Source: an uncultured Erysipelotrichaceae bacterium
Lineage (GTDB): Bacteria > Bacillota_I > Bacilli_A > Erysipelotrichales > Erysipelotrichaceae
Assembly (NCBI GenBank): GCA_902775735.1
Contig: CACYNH010000004.1
Location: 23,248-87,247, forward strand
Reading direction: 5' to 3'
DNA: 64,000 bases
The notes below the pieces were generated by a model. It was not told where the DNA came from, searched no databases, and worked only from the letters and a program-made list of their open reading frames with translations. Numbering within the stretch: the first letter of the stretch is position 1; every line of letters begins with the position of its first letter. A program made the position numbers and the translations under genes. Shown here one piece after another: positions 16,257 to 25,656 of the stretch.

Positions 16257-16970
16257 ATGTCGGTCGGCTACGGTCTTGCGATCGCGTGTGCCGGCGTGAC
16301 ACTGCTGGTGATGTTCATCCCGTCGCTTTCCGCTGTCACAATCATCCAGTGCGCGGTTCTTGTCTTCTACGGACTGCGTCTGGCTTCATTCCTGCTCAGA
16401 CGTGAAATGAAATCCGCCGCCTACCGCAGGGTTCTTTCTTCCGCCGGAGGCACAGCCGATGTGCCGCTGCCGGTCAAGGTATGCATGTGGCTGTTCATGG
16501 GCGTTCTTTATGCCATTCAGGTATCGCCTGTCTTCTACCGCCTTTACAACGGCAGCACCGACACAGCCGTGCCGCTCATCGGCGCGGCTATCTCACTTGC
16601 CGGAGCTCTGATTGAAATGATCGCGGACATCCAGAAGAGCGAACAGAAGAAAGCCAATCCCGACAGAGTCGCGATGGAAGGCCTGTATAAGATCTGCCGC
16701 TGTCCCAACTACTTCGGCGAACTGCTGATGTGGACAGGCGTCACACTCGGCGGTATCACGGCATATCACGGCATCGGCCAGTGGCTGTTTGCGGCAATCG
16801 GCTTCATCGCCATCTGCGTCATCATGTTCGACGGGGCAAAGAGGCTTGAAAAGCGGCAGATGAAACGCTGCGGCAATGATCCGGAATACATTCATTACTG
16901 CGACACGACGCCGATCATCATTCCCGGCGTTCCGGTTTACCATTTAGTCAGAAAAGAAGACGTTCAGTGA
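16257..16970 (+). CDS. DUF1295/steroid 5-alpha reductase-like membrane protein, N-terminus interrupted
   Basis: The 237-residue frame encodes several membrane helices and the family C-terminus GLYKICRCPNYFGELLMWTG with the conserved Pro-Asn-Tyr-Phe-Gly-Glu. Upstream, in the same frame, an ATG at 16176 (3 bases after the previous stop) encodes MGFE, then TAG, then FWILILVCFLACSVG and FKKFIWF, joining directly to MSVGYGLA. That upstream piece is exactly the first helix and WFMSVGYG motif expected of the family. The amber codon at 16188-16190 therefore breaks the gene, unless translation restarts at 16257, where no ribosome binding site is visible. It ends the tetR operon. Activity is doubtful. 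Confidence 0.68.
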   Translation: MSVGYGLAIACAGVTLLVMFIPSLSAVTIIQCAVLVFYGLRLASFLLRREMKSAAYRRVLSSAGGTADVPLPVKVCMWLFMGVLYAIQVSPVFYRLYNGSTDTAVPLIGAAISLAGALIEMIADIQKSEQKKANPDRVAMEGLYKICRCPNYFGELLMWTGVTLGGITAYHGIGQWLFAAIGFIAICVIMFDGAKRLEKRQMKRCGNDPEYIHYCDTTPIIIPGVPVYHLVRKEDVQ

Positions 16971-17023
16971 GTGTGCCTGCGCGTAAGCGCAGAGCAGGTC
17001 ATGAACCATCTGAAGTGAAGTGA

Positions 17024-17052
17024 GAAAGAGGAAGATCTCCTCTTTCTTTTTT
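17024..17052 (+). terminator. Intrinsic terminator of the tetR operon
   Basis: GAAAGAGGA and TCCTCTTTC pair perfectly around AGATC and are followed by six T. Confidence 0.85.
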
Positions 17053-17106
17053 CGCTTTAGGGCCTTGTATGGTATCCTTTAGGCATAAAGCGGGAAGGTG
17101 AAGAAA

Positions 17107-18039
17107 ATGGGAATTGTCGTATTCGGAGCAGTGTTCGTTGATATCAAGGGCTATCCAGTTGACAAGTATATCGCCGGCGGCAGGAATGTCGGCTATGTGG
17201 TGCAGACCCATGGCGGCGTCAGCCGCAACGTGGCGGAGGATATCGCCAATGTGGAACTGCGGCCGACCTTTGTCTCGGTCGTTGACCACAGCGGCACATC
17301 CACGGATGTTCTGAAAAAGCTTGAGCGCCATAAGATCAATACAAAGTACATTGTCAGAAAAGACGGAGGCCTTGGCACCTGGCTGGCTGTTTTTGACAAC
17401 AGCGGCGACGTGACCGCGTCAATCTCCCAGCGTCCGGATCTTTCTCCGATCGGACTGGTTCTCAAAGAACACGGCGATGAGATATTCAGCACTGCCGATT
17501 CCATCGCGGTTGAAATCGACATCGACCAGAAGATCCTCAAGCACATATTCTCCTTAGCGGCAAAATACGGCAAAAAGGTTTACGCCGTCGTCTCCAACAT
17601 GTCGCTGGCGATGGAAAGAAGAGACCTGCTCAGAAAGTGCGACTGCATCATCTGCAATGAGCAGGAGGCGGGCATGCTGTTCAGCGTGGAATACGAAAAC
17701 AGAACGCCGCAGGATTTCCTCGACCTTCTTAAGCACAGCATCTTCACCGCCGGTTTCCGCCGCATGGTTGTGACGCTTGGCTCGCAGGGAGCTGTCTACG
17801 CCTCCCAGGATGGCGAATCCGGCTATACGCCGCCCCAGAAAGTGGACGTCATCGATACCACCGGCGCCGGCGACGCGTTCTTTGCCGGCTGCGCCATCGG
17901 CCTGACCTATGGCAAGACACTGGCCCAGTCATGCGAAATCGGCACCAGACTGGCGGCTTCGGTCATCTGCACCAAAGAGAGCGTCTGCCCGCGTTTCAAC
18001 CCGCAGGAATTCGACCTGCAGATCGCCCCGGAGGAATGA
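17107..18039 (+). CDS. PfkB family carbohydrate/nucleoside kinase
   Basis: The 310-residue protein is a ribokinase-fold kinase: GAVFVDIKGYP at the start, the GGVSRNVAEDIA glycine-rich segment, and the signature DTTGAGDAFFAGCAIG with the catalytic Asp near residue 258. The start at 17107 is chosen over a GTG 9 bases upstream because GGGAAGG then has normal spacing. Substrates in this family include ribose, fructose phosphates and nucleosides; which applies is not evident. It ends 4 bases before nrdG and is followed by a nitroreductase gene, so it is probably in one operon with them. Confidence 0.88.
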   Translation: MGIVVFGAVFVDIKGYPVDKYIAGGRNVGYVVQTHGGVSRNVAEDIANVELRPTFVSVVDHSGTSTDVLKKLERHKINTKYIVRKDGGLGTWLAVFDNSGDVTASISQRPDLSPIGLVLKEHGDEIFSTADSIAVEIDIDQKILKHIFSLAAKYGKKVYAVVSNMSLAMERRDLLRKCDCIICNEQEAGMLFSVEYENRTPQDFLDLLKHSIFTAGFRRMVVTLGSQGAVYASQDGESGYTPPQKVDVIDTTGAGDAFFAGCAIGLTYGKTLAQSCEIGTRLAASVICTKESVCPRFNPQEFDLQIAPEE

Positions 18040-18043
18040 TTGC

Positions 18044-18565
18044 ATGCATTACGGAAATATCAAACAGTACGACATCGCCGACGGCCCGGGCTGCCGGACG
18101 ACCCTGTTCGTCTCGGGCTGCACAAACCATTGCAAAAACTGCTTCCAGCCGGAAACATGGGATTTTAACTTCGGTGAACCTTATACGGAAGAAACCGAAA
18201 ACAGGATCATGGAACTGCTGGCGGATGAAAACATCCAGGGACTCACGCTTCTTGGCGGCGAGCCGTTTGAGCCGGAAAATCAGCGGGTACTGGTTACACT
18301 GCTGAGGCGTGTGAGCAAAGAACTGCCGGAAAAGGACATCTGGAGCTATACTGGTTTCATCTATGACAGGGACCTTCTCAAAGGGCAGAGAAAGCATTGC
18401 GAAGTGACGGATGAAATGCTGTCGCTGATTGATGTGCTGGTCGACGGTCCGTTTATCGAGGAACTGAAAAAAATCACCCTGAAGTTCAGGGGTTCCGAAA
18501 ACCAGCGCCTGATTGATATGAAGAAGACACTCGCCTCAAAAGAGGTCGTCCTGTACGCCGATTAG
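18044..18565 (+). CDS. nrdG: Anaerobic ribonucleoside-triphosphate reductase activating protein
   Basis: NrdG is a radical-SAM enzyme that puts the glycyl radical on NrdD. The 173-residue product begins MHYGNIKQYDIADGPGCR, the usual NrdG opening, and holds the CTNHCKNC (CxxxCxxC) iron-sulfur motif and TLLGGEPFEPEN. The start at 18044 is fixed by GGAGG 9 bases upstream, inside the end of the PfkB gene. A longer frame exists upstream but is antisense-like noise over the kinase gene. Its partner nrdD is 11 kb upstream, an unlinked arrangement, since the two are often adjacent. Confidence 0.95.
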   Translation: MHYGNIKQYDIADGPGCRTTLFVSGCTNHCKNCFQPETWDFNFGEPYTEETENRIMELLADENIQGLTLLGGEPFEPENQRVLVTLLRRVSKELPEKDIWSYTGFIYDRDLLKGQRKHCEVTDEMLSLIDVLVDGPFIEELKKITLKFRGSENQRLIDMKKTLASKEVVLYAD

Positions 18566-18578
18566 AAAAGAGGAGAAT

Positions 18579-19097
18579 ATGGCAGAACTGAACACAGTCA
18601 TCAGAAACAGAAGAAGCGTCCGTAAGTATACAGAAGAAAAAGTCAGTCAGGACAAGGTTGATGAAATTATCGAAGCGGGTTTGTGGGCCGCCTCCGGCAT
18701 GGGCAAGCAGGCACCGGTCATTCTGCAGGTCGATGACAGAGAGACAAGAGATCAGATCGCCAAGCTCAACGCGGCAGTCATGGGCCGTGACATGGATCCG
18801 TTTTACGGCGCCCCGCAGGTGCTGATTGTCTTAGCCGACCGCAGTGTTCCGACATATCTTTATGACGGCGCCCTGACAATGGGCAACATGATGCTGAAGG
18901 CGTATGATCTCGGCGTTTCCTCCTGCTGGATTCACCGGGCAAAGGAAGTCTTCAATACCGAAGAGGGAAAGGCCATTCTTGCCAGGGCCGGCATTGAAGG
19001 CGATTATGAAGGCATCGGCAATCTGATCATCGGGTATTGCGATGGCGAACTGCCGCCTGCGCGTGAGCGGAATCAGGGCAGAGTCTACAAAATCTGA
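18579..19097 (+). CDS. Nitroreductase family protein
   Basis: The 172-residue protein matches the FMN-dependent nitroreductase fold: VIRNRRSVRKYTEEKVS at the start (FMN phosphate contacts), WAASGMGKQAP, MMLKAYDLGVSSCWIHRAKE, and IIGYCDGELPPARER at the end. The family reduces nitro groups, quinones or flavins with NAD(P)H as a homodimer. AAGAGGAG precedes the ATG. It follows nrdG by 13 bases and ends the operon. The natural substrate is unknown. Confidence 0.9.
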   Translation: MAELNTVIRNRRSVRKYTEEKVSQDKVDEIIEAGLWAASGMGKQAPVILQVDDRETRDQIAKLNAAVMGRDMDPFYGAPQVLIVLADRSVPTYLYDGALTMGNMMLKAYDLGVSSCWIHRAKEVFNTEEGKAILARAGIEGDYEGIGNLIIGYCDGELPPARERNQGRVYKI

Positions 19098-19111
19098 GTT
19101 AAGAATGAACT

Positions 19112-19133
19112 GAGGCGGAAACGCCTCTTTTTT
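19112..19133 (+). terminator. Intrinsic terminator
   Basis: GAGGCG, GAAA loop, CGCCTC, then six T. Confidence 0.88.
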
Positions 19134-19145
19134 GTGTCCGGAAAT

Positions 19146-19171
19146 AAAAAAAGACCAGGCGGTTAAGCCTG
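19146..19171 (-). terminator. Intrinsic terminator of the polysaccharide deacetylase gene
   Basis: On the minus strand CAGGC and GCCTG pair around six bases and are followed by GTC and a T-run. It begins 2 bases after the stop. Confidence 0.65.
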
Positions 19172-19172
19172 A

Positions 19173-20654
19173 TCAGTTGTTGACGCCATGGTGCGGCGCG
19201 TAGGAGCCGGGGGTGAGGGCGGCGAATGTATAGCCGTTTTCAAGACCCCATTCAATGATGCTCGCGACTGCCGCGACGGAATATCCTTTCGTGTCGTGCT
19301 GCAGAACAACAGCCGGGACGCCCGCTCTTGCGCAGGCGGCGATGCCGTTGACCACATTGGAGTAGACAACCGATGTGTCGGTGGTTTCACCGGCGTCACC
19401 GGAGGAAACGTTCCAGTCGAAGTACTGGTAGCCGTAATTTGCGGCCTGCTGGGTCAGTCTGGACATGATGCCGGAGTTGTAGCTGCGGCTGACGGTATTG
19501 GAGCTGCCGCCCGGGAAGCGGAACATGGTGGAATAGATGCCGGTCTGTTCGGCGATGACGGCGTTCTGTCTGTTGAAGTCCGCCCAGTAGGCGTCTTCAC
19601 TTGAATAGACATAGGCGTAATCATGTGTGGCTGTATGGACAGCGACGGTATGGCCGGCTGCCGCTTCCTTGGCCATGCAGTAGGCATAGCCCGGATATGC
19701 CGAGGTGGTGAAGAATGTCGCCTTGACATTGTACTGGTCGAGAATTCCGAGCAGCTGTTCGGTATACTGGCTGGGACCGTCGTCGAATGTCAGATAGACG
19801 GTTGTGGCGCCTTCGCCTGCGGGCGGGTCGCTGTTTTTCGGCTTTTCCTTGACGGTGACGGTTTTGGTCGCGACGGACTCGTTGCCGTGGCTGTCGCTGA
19901 TTGTGTAGGTGACGGTGTATTCACCGGGTTTGGATGTGTCGACATCGGAAGTGATTTTGACGTCTTCGGAAAGATCGCCGTCAACGTCGTCTTCAGCGAA
20001 CCATTCATGGGAGAATTTGTCGCCGACATAGACTGTGACCGAGTCGCCGCCGCTCAGGGTGATGACGGGTCCCTTGCGGTCATCGTAATTGATGGTTCTG
20101 ACAACGCTGGCTGTATTGCCGGAGGAGTCGGAAACGGTGTAATAGACCTTGCCGTCTTTTTCTTCCGCTTTGACTTTCTCACTCAGATCCCCGTCGTAAT
20201 TGTCCTCGGCTTTGAAGCCTTCCTCCTCATACTCATGGTTGTAGGGAGTATAGGAATCAGGATCGCTTTCCAGAACAATGCGGGGAGGCTGTGTGTCCTC
20301 GATGATGACGGTTCTTATCATTTCAGCGTGCTCGTTTTTATAATCCGCTGTATAAGTCAGTGTGTAGGTTCCGGTCTTTGTGTCATCGACAGATCCGGTT
20401 TCAGTGACCTCCACTTCATCCCTGATGAACGGCAGCCATGTGCCGGTATAGACGCAGGTCGCGCCTTCCTCTTTATAGGAAGTGCCGTATTCCAGATGCA
20501 TGATGTCAGCGCCGTTGAGCTTCATCGCCAGTTCCCATTTATTCATTAACAGGATGACCGTCGCGCTGAGCGCCAGGACGGCGAAGACGATGGCCGCGAT
20601 GGCCAGGCCCGAGACTTTGGGCAGTTTCTTCTTCTTTATATCCTTGTTTGTCAT
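19173..20654 (-). CDS. Membrane-anchored polysaccharide deacetylase with bacterial Ig-like domains
   Basis: The 493-residue protein has a cytoplasmic Lys-rich start, one membrane helix (about residues 15-37), two to three DUF5011-like Ig modules (TGTYTLTYTADYKN, YYTVSDSSGNTASVV, GEYTVTYTISDSHGN) and a C-terminal NodB deacetylase domain. The deacetylase metal and catalytic motifs are present: LTFDDGPS, HTATHDY and RFPGGSSN. It probably removes acetyl groups from peptidoglycan or another wall glycan outside the cell, changing lysozyme sensitivity (family knowledge). The start at 20654 is chosen because GGGGGA lies upstream; an earlier TTG in frame abuts a TATAAT box. Confidence 0.9.
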   Translation of the reverse strand: MTNKDIKKKKLPKVSGLAIAAIVFAVLALSATVILLMNKWELAMKLNGADIMHLEYGTSYKEEGATCVYTGTWLPFIRDEVEVTETGSVDDTKTGTYTLTYTADYKNEHAEMIRTVIIEDTQPPRIVLESDPDSYTPYNHEYEEEGFKAEDNYDGDLSEKVKAEEKDGKVYYTVSDSSGNTASVVRTINYDDRKGPVITLSGGDSVTVYVGDKFSHEWFAEDDVDGDLSEDVKITSDVDTSKPGEYTVTYTISDSHGNESVATKTVTVKEKPKNSDPPAGEGATTVYLTFDDGPSQYTEQLLGILDQYNVKATFFTTSAYPGYAYCMAKEAAAGHTVAVHTATHDYAYVYSSEDAYWADFNRQNAVIAEQTGIYSTMFRFPGGSSNTVSRSYNSGIMSRLTQQAANYGYQYFDWNVSSGDAGETTDTSVVYSNVVNGIAACARAGVPAVVLQHDTKGYSVAAVASIIEWGLENGYTFAALTPGSYAPHHGVNN

Positions 20655-20859
20655 AGATGTAGTAATCCCCCACAAAATTATAGTGAATTTTTTATGAATG
20701 GTTATACTTAACGAACAGGATTTTGCAAAAAATTAAAGATTCACACATTCACGCATGTTTTGCACCCCTGCAGGTGAGGTACAAACAGCTTTTTCAGAGT
20801 AATATCCTTTACTTTTCCATGATTCATTCCATACAATCGACAGTGGAGAAGAAAACAAT

Positions 20860-22626
20860 ATGCATATCATCGGATGGATATTCACAGGGCTGATCAGCCT
20901 TCTTGGCGCGGCGGTCCTTGAACTTAACAGAAACACATTAACCGGATGGCTGCTGCTCATCATTGCGGCCTGCGGCATGATTTACGCCGGCGTCAGACCG
21001 CTCAGACCGGTTCCCTGGTGGGGAAGGGGACTGAGCGTGCTGGGATATCTTGCCCTTTGCGTCTGCATTGTCATGATCACCTGGCCGCCGATAAAACAAG
21101 TGCCCGCTTCAAAAGAAAAGAATCCGGAAAAAACAGAAACAGTCGCGACGCAGTATGGCGATGTGCGCGGCGTTGTGCTGAATGACAGCGCTGAACTGTT
21201 TGCCGGCATTCCTTACGAGGCACCGCCTGTGGATGAACTCAGATGGAAGGAACCGCAGGACGCACAGCCATGGTCAGGAATCAGGGAATGCGATACCTTC
21301 GCCCCGATGTCGATGCAGGTTCAGAACCTGCCCATCTACAGTTCGCTCGCGCAGATCATCGGCTATCATGACTACTCTGTTTCACTGGATGACAATTATG
21401 TGGAAGCCGCTTCCGAAGACAGCCTGTATCTCAATATCTGGAGACCCCGGGAAAGAACGGAGAAAGCTCCTGTCATCGTCTACATCCATGGCGGCTCGCT
21501 GCAGACCGGACAGCCCTGGTATGCCGATTACAGCGGCGAAGGGTTTGCGAAGGACGGGGTGATCTGCGTCAATATGGGCTACCGGCTGGGCGTGTTCGGT
21601 TTCCTGGCTTCACAGGAACTTGCACAGGAATCCCCAAACGGCACAGCGGGAAACTATGGTCTGCTGGATCAGATCAAAGCGCTTGAATGGGTGCAGAACA
21701 ACATTGAACAGTTCGGAGGCGATCCGGACAATGTGACGCTCATCGGCGAATCGGCCGGGGCGGTCTGCGTTGACGCGCTCTGTGTTTCGCCGCTGGCAAA
21801 AGGATTGTTCAAAAGAGCGGTTCTTGAAAGCTCCACAGTCTCTTCAAAAGAACCTCCGCATTCTTACCGGCTTTTTGATGAGGCGATTGAATCGGGAAAA
21901 GAACTGATGAAGAAATACGGCTGTTCTTCCGTTAATGAACTCAGAAACCTTCCTGCCGAAAAAATCGTGGGCGAGCAGGAAACCCAGCATCACATCACCA
22001 TCGACGGCTATGTGCTTCCCGATACGCCTTATAACCTCAGAAAGCAGGGCTTCCACAATGAAGAAGCTCTCCTTCATGGATACAACAGTGAGGAAAGCGG
22101 TCCCTTCATCATCTTCTCCCACGCGAAATTAAAGGATTACGAAAGCCGGATCAGAAGATGGTTCAATGAATACGCGGATGAGGTGCTTGCGTTATACAAT
22201 CCTTCAACCGATGAAGAGGCGGATGAATACTGGGCGAAGATCTACGGGGCCATCTTCTTCAATTATTCCCATTACTGTCTGAACCGCATGGAAACAGAAA
22301 ACAATGTGCCTGCCTGGGAATATCTTTTCACCAAAACAAACGGGAGGCTTGGCTGCTGGCACAGCGGCGAACTTGTCTATGCCTTCGGCGTCATTCCCAA
22401 AAACTCAAAGCTTTATACAGAAGAGGACAGAGAACTTTCAAAGACCATGCACGGGTACTGGGTGAACTTCGCGGAAACCGGCAATCCCAACGGAAACGGC
22501 CTGAACGGGTTTGAGCAGTCAGGGGATTCTTCAAAGGTGATGGAACTGGGAGAACATACAGGCATGATTGATGAGCCTCTTTTAAAGCTGTATGACATCC
22601 TTGACAGGATGTATGGCTGGCAGTGA
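20860..22626 (+). CDS. Type B carboxylesterase with N-terminal membrane segments
   Basis: The first 78 residues contain three hydrophobic helices. The rest (about residues 92-588) is a carboxylesterase/lipase type B alpha/beta hydrolase: FAGIPYEAPP, EDSLYLNIWRP, VYIHGGSLQTG (oxyanion), GNYGLLDQIKALEWVQNNI and TLIGESAGA with the nucleophile Ser. The acidic residue and the late His (GCWHSGELVYAFG) are visible. It hydrolyses carboxylic esters; the anchor places it at the membrane, with the catalytic domain probably outside. GTGGAGAAG precedes the ATG. A membrane-anchored form is unusual for this class. Confidence 0.88.
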   Translation: MHIIGWIFTGLISLLGAAVLELNRNTLTGWLLLIIAACGMIYAGVRPLRPVPWWGRGLSVLGYLALCVCIVMITWPPIKQVPASKEKNPEKTETVATQYGDVRGVVLNDSAELFAGIPYEAPPVDELRWKEPQDAQPWSGIRECDTFAPMSMQVQNLPIYSSLAQIIGYHDYSVSLDDNYVEAASEDSLYLNIWRPRERTEKAPVIVYIHGGSLQTGQPWYADYSGEGFAKDGVICVNMGYRLGVFGFLASQELAQESPNGTAGNYGLLDQIKALEWVQNNIEQFGGDPDNVTLIGESAGAVCVDALCVSPLAKGLFKRAVLESSTVSSKEPPHSYRLFDEAIESGKELMKKYGCSSVNELRNLPAEKIVGEQETQHHITIDGYVLPDTPYNLRKQGFHNEEALLHGYNSEESGPFIIFSHAKLKDYESRIRRWFNEYADEVLALYNPSTDEEADEYWAKIYGAIFFNYSHYCLNRMETENNVPAWEYLFTKTNGRLGCWHSGELVYAFGVIPKNSKLYTEEDRELSKTMHGYWVNFAETGNPNGNGLNGFEQSGDSSKVMELGEHTGMIDEPLLKLYDILDRMYGWQ

Positions 22627-22650
22627 ATCCTCATTTCAGATGACCATATT

Positions 22651-22675
22651 AAAAGCCATCGGGTGATGGCTTTTT
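22651..22675 (+). terminator. Intrinsic terminator of the carboxylesterase gene
   Basis: AAAGCCATC, GGGT loop, GATGGCTTT and a T-run; it could also act on the converging gene. Confidence 0.85.
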
Positions 22676-22681
22676 GAATGC

Positions 22682-24127
22682 TTATTCCGGACTTCCGCCG
22701 AGGATGAATGTGCGGATATCCTGACTTAATTCTTTTGTGTTTTCTTCACCGATATAGATCATGTGGCCTGACTTGTAGCCTTTGACAAAGACCCTGTCTT
22801 TGGGCAGACCGGCATGGTCAAGGGTGTAATACACATGGCCGAACTCGGTGCACAGGTCATACCAGCCGTTGGCGAAGAAGGTTCGCATGCCCGGTCTTCT
22901 GGTCATCGCGTTTCTGAGATGTTCCCCGGTGGTGCCGAACTGGACGTCCTTGTTCCAGTCTTTGTAATACATGGTCATGTTCACATAGGTGCGCTCCAGT
23001 GAAACGTTGAGGTAAGGAAGAATGTCGCCGGTCAGTGCCGCGTAGAAGTAGGTGTCATAGCGGTCGGCGGTGGCGTCATCCCATAAAGCCTTTTTCTCTT
23101 CATCCTTCCAGGGACTTAAGAGAGGTCTTGTGATTCTGCCGTCATAGCGGGAAACCGCCTTGCCGTCTTTCTTCAGGACTTCCTGTCTGTAGTCATTGTC
23201 GTCAATCTTCAGGCCATGGGCGATGAGATATTCTTTGGAAACGCCTGTATAGTAAGAAACCTTTTTCATGATTTCTTCTCTCTTTTCTTCCGACAGTGCT
23301 TCGCCTTTATATAAGGCAAGCAGATAATCCTCATCCGCGAACGCCTTGGCTTCCTTCACAAACTCTTCAACGCTCTGATCTGAAGGATGATTGTGATACC
23401 AGTTGACACCAGCGTAGGTGGGGAAGCCGATGACGCTTTCTTCGACCGGAACATTCCTGCCGAAATATTCACCGACAGTGACGGTGTTGCCGATCATGAC
23501 GATGCCGTCGAAAGCCACGCCATAGGCTCTGTCCTTTCCGTTGACCGCGGCGATGCCGGCGGCGGTGGCACTTCTTGTGCAGCCATAGCTTTCGCCGATC
23601 AGGTATTTGGGGGAAAGGCCTCTTTTGTATCGTAAGCACCAGGCTTCGATAAAGTTGAGCAGTGCTTCGGCGTCGGCTTCAATGCCGAGGAAATTGTCCT
23701 TTTCCTCTTCATCCAGCAATAAGCCATATCCGGTTCCGACCGGGTCGATCAGAACCAGATCAGCGATGTCCAGAAGGCAGTCGGGATTGTCGATGACTTC
23801 ATAGGGACCAAAGGCGCTTGGTCTGTCCGGTTCGCCGTAGGAGACTCTTCTTGTGCCGAAGAAGCCGGCGTGGACATAGATGGAGGAGGATCCCGGACCG
23901 CCGTTATAGGCAAAGATCACAGGTCTTGAGGAGACGTCCTTCACATCGGTTCTGAAATAGGAATAGGAGAAGATGGAAGCGACCGGCTTGCCGTCTTTGT
24001 TATAGAAGACATTGTCTTCACTGACGGTTTTATAGGGGATGGTTTCCCCTCTCAGTTCAAAGGTATGTTCGCTTTCAAATCTTGCCGGTGTGAATTCATC
24101 CGGCTTTATGCGTTCTGTTCTGTACAT
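22682..24127 (-). CDS. Peptidase S10 (serine carboxypeptidase)-like protein
   Basis: The 481-residue protein carries the S10 landmarks in order: FAYNGGPGSSS (oxyanion region), LIDPVGTGYG, LIGESYGCTR with the nucleophile Ser, FANGWYDLCTEFG with the catalytic Asp, and YKSGHMIYI with the catalytic His. It lacks a signal peptide, so it appears cytoplasmic, unlike eukaryotic lysosomal members. It probably removes C-terminal residues from peptides, or acts on another amide or ester. The ATG at 24127 is preferred over a GTG at 24136 because AGAGGTG would then be 6 bases upstream. It is transcribed alone. Confidence 0.85.
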   Translation of the reverse strand: MYRTERIKPDEFTPARFESEHTFELRGETIPYKTVSEDNVFYNKDGKPVASIFSYSYFRTDVKDVSSRPVIFAYNGGPGSSSIYVHAGFFGTRRVSYGEPDRPSAFGPYEVIDNPDCLLDIADLVLIDPVGTGYGLLLDEEEKDNFLGIEADAEALLNFIEAWCLRYKRGLSPKYLIGESYGCTRSATAAGIAAVNGKDRAYGVAFDGIVMIGNTVTVGEYFGRNVPVEESVIGFPTYAGVNWYHNHPSDQSVEEFVKEAKAFADEDYLLALYKGEALSEEKREEIMKKVSYYTGVSKEYLIAHGLKIDDNDYRQEVLKKDGKAVSRYDGRITRPLLSPWKDEEKKALWDDATADRYDTYFYAALTGDILPYLNVSLERTYVNMTMYYKDWNKDVQFGTTGEHLRNAMTRRPGMRTFFANGWYDLCTEFGHVYYTLDHAGLPKDRVFVKGYKSGHMIYIGEENTKELSQDIRTFILGGSPE

Positions 24128-24222
24128 GTGTTTCACCTCTGACTGTAATCATACCAATCCTTTGAGAAAAAGAAACTGACATTGCCCGTACATGGAAATC
24201 ATTTCAATTGAAAAAATCCCGC

Positions 24223-24627
24223 ATGGAAACTACCATACAGGATATGAGTACACAGGGACACTTTCACGCATTGCTCGGACTGGCCGGGCTTGCCTTGTTC
24301 ATTTATGCCATCCTGACGGCTGCCGGGAAGATTCCGGTGCCGTATCTGATCCCGCCGAAGACCGAAAAGGACAGGCAGAAGCAGATGCGTTTCTACGCCA
24401 TCAGCTATGGCGGCATGGGGATGATGGCCATGATGGAGATGCTGGACTTCTATACCGACTGGCAGTGGGTGATTACACTCAACGCCTGCGTCAGGATTGT
24501 CGTGGTTCTCTATATTATGAGGCATCTGATCTTCAAGCCTTACATCCCGGGCTATGTGCCCGGCGATACAGCCGACAGGGCTGAGAAAATGGCGGAACTC
24601 GAGAGTAAAATGCGGACTGACGGCTGA
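24223..24627 (+). CDS. Small membrane protein of unknown function
   Basis: About 134 residues with three predicted helices: HALLGLAGLALFIYAILTAA, then AISYGGMGMMAMMEML, then WVITLNACVRIVVVLYIM. A short acidic C-terminal tail follows. The start is uncertain: ATG 24223, ATG 24244 and a TTG at 24208 are in frame and none has a strong ribosome binding site. I do not recognise the family. It is divergent from the peptidase gene, with only about 95 bases between them, and converges with the BrkB gene. Confidence 0.55.
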   Translation: METTIQDMSTQGHFHALLGLAGLALFIYAILTAAGKIPVPYLIPPKTEKDRQKQMRFYAISYGGMGMMAMMEMLDFYTDWQWVITLNACVRIVVVLYIMRHLIFKPYIPGYVPGDTADRAEKMAELESKMRTDG

Positions 24628-24645
24628 AGAGACCGTCAGTTTTTA
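24616..24645. terminator. Bidirectional terminator
   Basis: ACTGACGG and CCGTCAGT pair around nine bases with TTTTT after; it overlaps the stop codons of both converging genes. Confidence 0.75.
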
Positions 24646-25478
24646 TTATTCTCAAGCGCCTTGTTCAGCGAAGCGCCGTAGAAAAGAATCGTAATGACAA
24701 ATTTGAGCCACATGGCGACCAGGAAGATCGCCGCCAGGGAACCGTAGATGGAGGAAGCCTTCCAGAAGTTGCCCATGAAGAAGCCAAATGCCAGGGTAAA
24801 GACAGCAGTGGCGATGGAAGTGAACAGGGCGCCGGGAAGCTGCGCTTTGAAATCCGGTTTTTTACCTGCCGGCAGCCATGCGTAGCAAAGCACAAACAAG
24901 GCGATCATCGCGGCTAAAGCAACCGGGCCGGAACTCTCCAGGATCTTCTTCAGTAATGCCGGCAATGTTTCAAGGGGAAGGGCGGCCATTAATGAATCAA
25001 TCAGGTCAATAAGCGGCTGCTTCAATAACTGCGAAACAAGCAGTGCCGGCACCAGCAGGATGAACAGAATCGTGAACAGCAGCGCTTTCGGCTTTCCTTT
25101 CAGGCCTGATTTGGGCTGACCGGAAATCTGTTCAAGACCTGTCTGGATCGCGGAGACGCCGTTGGAGGCTGACCACAGTGTGGTAATTGCAGATACGGAA
25201 GCGATCAGACCTCCCGACTGGGCGTTGAGATTGTGGATCACCCCGTCCAGCATGGCCTGCACGGAAGGCAGATCTTTGAGGAACTGACTCAGCCAGGCAC
25301 TGAAGTCAGCGGCGCTGAAGCCGGGCATGACATTGATGATGGCAATCACCAGCATCAATAACGGGATCATTGCCATCAGGATGTACAGGGTAGCGTAGCC
25401 GGAATAGACGGACATCTCATTTTCGGAAAAGATACGAAGGGTATCTTTGATGATCCGTACAAATCTATTATTTTTCAT
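24636..25478 (-). CDS. YihY/BrkB family membrane protein
   Basis: The 280-residue protein has six hydrophobic helices with the family layout: an N-terminal amphipathic stretch, YSGYATLYILMAMIPLLML, the LIASVSAITTLWSASNGVSAIQ loop segment, and a late SIYGSLAAIFLVAMWLKFV. YihY/BrkB proteins were once called ribonuclease BN by mistake; they are integral membrane proteins of unclear function, proposed transporters. It is transcribed alone. Confidence 0.9.
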   Translation of the reverse strand: MKNNRFVRIIKDTLRIFSENEMSVYSGYATLYILMAMIPLLMLVIAIINVMPGFSAADFSAWLSQFLKDLPSVQAMLDGVIHNLNAQSGGLIASVSAITTLWSASNGVSAIQTGLEQISGQPKSGLKGKPKALLFTILFILLVPALLVSQLLKQPLIDLIDSLMAALPLETLPALLKKILESSGPVALAAMIALFVLCYAWLPAGKKPDFKAQLPGALFTSIATAVFTLAFGFFMGNFWKASSIYGSLAAIFLVAMWLKFVITILFYGASLNKALENNKN

Positions 25479-25656
25479 GTTGGATTGTCTCCGTTCTGTG
25501 ATTCAATCATACTATTTTTCACCGCGATTGACACCGCAATCCGTCAGGTCAGGCGCTGAAAAGTTCAGATCGCATCAGAGAAAATGATGTTTCACTCCCT
25601 TTGAGCATGCAATAATGGAAACAGAAAATTGTATGAATCATTACATGGAGGCGATT